Shown one piece after another: positions 63,020-64,000 of a stretch of 64,000 nucleotides of DNA. Origin of the DNA: Vibrio sp. 99-8-1 (GTDB taxonomy: Bacteria; Pseudomonadota; Gammaproteobacteria; Enterobacterales; Vibrionaceae); the NCBI RefSeq assembly GCF_013114595.1, contig NZ_VTXE01000004.1, positions 1 through 64,000 of the forward strand, given 5' to 3'. Under the pieces are notes generated by a model, which made no database searches, was not told where the DNA came from, and saw only the letters and a program-made list of their open reading frames with translations. The translations under genes and the position numbers were made by a program. Within the stretch, counting starts at the first letter, position 1; every line of letters starts with the position of its first letter.

Positions 63020-64000
63020 GTACTCTATTAACAACCAATAAGACTGAAACCATGCAAGATAAAAAATTACTGAGTAAAGAATGGTTAATTGAACAGAAAT
63101 CGCTAATAGCGCTGCTGTTTTTGATCGCTGTGGTGTCGTTTTTAAATCCCAACTTTTTTACGGTAGATAACGTATTAAACATTCTAAGACAGACATCCGT
63201 TAACGCCATCATTGCGGTAGGTATGACGCTCGTTATATTGACGGCGGGAATCGACTTAAGCGTGGGCTCTGTGCTGGCGTTATGTGGTGCGTTTGCCGCC
63301 AGCTTAGTGGCGATGGAAGTTCCCGTGCTGATTGCTGTGCCAACAGCATTGGTTGCAGGGGCTGCATTAGGTGCGATCAGTGGCATTATCATCGCCAAAG
63401 GTAAAGTACAGGCGTTTATTGCCACCTTAGTGACCATGACCTTGCTGCGCGGTGTCACCATGGTATATACCGATGGTCGCCCTATTTCGACGGGATTCAC
63501 AGACACTGCCGATGCATTTGCCTGGTTTGGTACGGGCTACACATTAGGTATTCCTGTTCCTGTCTGGATCATGGTTATCGTTTTTGCCACAGCGTGGTAT
63601 GTACTTAACCACACTCGTTTCGGACGCTATGTGTATGCACTTGGCGGTAATGAATCGGCGACTCGCCTGTCAGGTATTGATGTAGATAAAGTTAAAATTG
63701 GTGTGTACGCGGTATGTGGTTTATTAGCGGCGTTAGCCGGCATTATCGTCACATCTCGTTTATCTTCTGCACAACCTACAGCTGGTATGGCTTATGAGCT
63801 AGATGCCATTGCAGCGGTGGTTCTTGGTGGCACCAGCTTAGCCGGTGGCCGCGGACGAATCATGGGAACGTTAATAGGGGCGTTAATTATTGGCTTCCTA
63901 AACAATGCTCTCAACTTATTAGACGTATCTTCGTATTACCAGATGATAGCCAAAGCGGTTGTGATTCTTCTGGCGGTACTGGTTGATAACAAAAACAAGT
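63016..64000 (+). CDS. rbsC: Ribose ABC transporter permease (3' end cut by window edge)
   Basis: 328 full codons are visible. It has about eight to ten transmembrane segments, with [38 protein letters not shown] and [19 protein letters not shown]. It starts on the ATGA of rbsA behind AGGAGG. The family is about 320-330 aa, so only a few residues are missing. rbsB, rbsK and rbsR would be expected beyond the edge. Confidence 0.95.
   Translation, partial: MSTLLTTNKTETMQDKKLLSKEWLIEQKSLIALLFLIAVVSFLNPNFFTVDNVLNILRQTSVNAIIAVGMTLVILTAGIDLSVGSVLALCGAFAASLVAMEVPVLIAVPTALVAGAALGAISGIIIAKGKVQAFIATLVTMTLLRGVTMVYTDGRPISTGFTDTADAFAWFGTGYTLGIPVPVWIMVIVFATAWYVLNHTRFGRYVYALGGNESATRLSGIDVDKVKIGVYAVCGLLAALAGIIVTSRLSSAQPTAGMAYELDAIAAVVLGGTSLAGGRGRIMGTLIGALIIGFLNNALNLLDVSSYYQMIAKAVVILLAVLVDNKNK

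Overview
The window reads as a contiguous piece of a Vibrio-like gammaproteobacterial chromosome. The best clues are gene content and protein similarity: the transketolase/transaldolase pair, moeB-moeA beside folE, cti, ravA-viaA, rbsDAC, DbpA, and a tandem-adaptor RND pump resembling vibrio VexIJK-type systems. From memory, several of these (tal/tkt, moeAB/folE, rbs) lie on the small chromosome in V. cholerae, so chromosome 2 is a reasonable guess but is not shown here. No rRNA, tRNA, CRISPR array or prophage was found. Both ends cut through genes: tkt lacks about 6-7 C-terminal codons at the left edge, and rbsC is nearly complete at the right edge.

Layout. 1-4.5 kb: pentose-phosphate genes tkt and tal (minus), then a SorC-type sugar-responsive regulator (plus), separated by an intergenic region full of short repeats. 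4.5-7.7 kb: molybdenum cofactor genes moeA-moeB (minus), divergent from folE (plus). 7.8-14 kb: a 57-aa acidic protein, the fatty-acid cis/trans isomerase Cti, a chemoreceptor, two overlapping tiny ORFs and a RhlE-type RNA helicase. 14-20.3 kb: a TetR repressor divergent from two lipoprotein membrane-fusion proteins and an RND transporter, with a candidate operator between them. 20.4-30.6 kb: threonine aldolase, ravA-viaA, a degenerate receiver/TPR protein, HupE, a patatin lipase coupled to a GNAT, DUF924 and DUF2157 proteins.

30.8-45.2 kb is the accessory island. It holds a two-partner secretion pair (TpsB 568 aa, TpsA 2462 aa) that looks like a contact-dependent inhibition system. The TpsA C-terminus carries an HExxH metallopeptidase-like motif and an unrecognised AT-rich tail. 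A small single-membrane-span protein, a candidate immunity protein, overlaps its 3' end. Downstream is a cassette-like array. It has two diverged copies of a ~150-bp element that carry the same start codon and first 16 codons, one leading into a broken reading frame and one into an orphan toxin-like protein translationally coupled to a lipoprotein. It also has an unknown 103-aa ORF, a Y1/RAYT-family transposase, a second lipoprotein, four copies of a ~21-bp motif placed just after cassette stop codons, and a DUF1778/GNAT toxin-antitoxin pair with a clear promoter and operator. This array is the part most likely to hold something undescribed.

45.3-64 kb: small stress and housekeeping genes (DfsB-like, zinc ribbon, lipoprotein, NUDIX, HD hydrolase), then alpha-glucan metabolism (glgC, a LysR regulator, a cytoplasmic GH13 amylase, an amylosucrase coupled to a maltose O-acetyltransferase), a second chemoreceptor, an S4 RNA-binding protein, a His-rich cation-efflux protein with a MarR regulator, dbpA, and the ribose uptake operon rbsDAC behind two RbsR-like palindromes and a possible CRP site.
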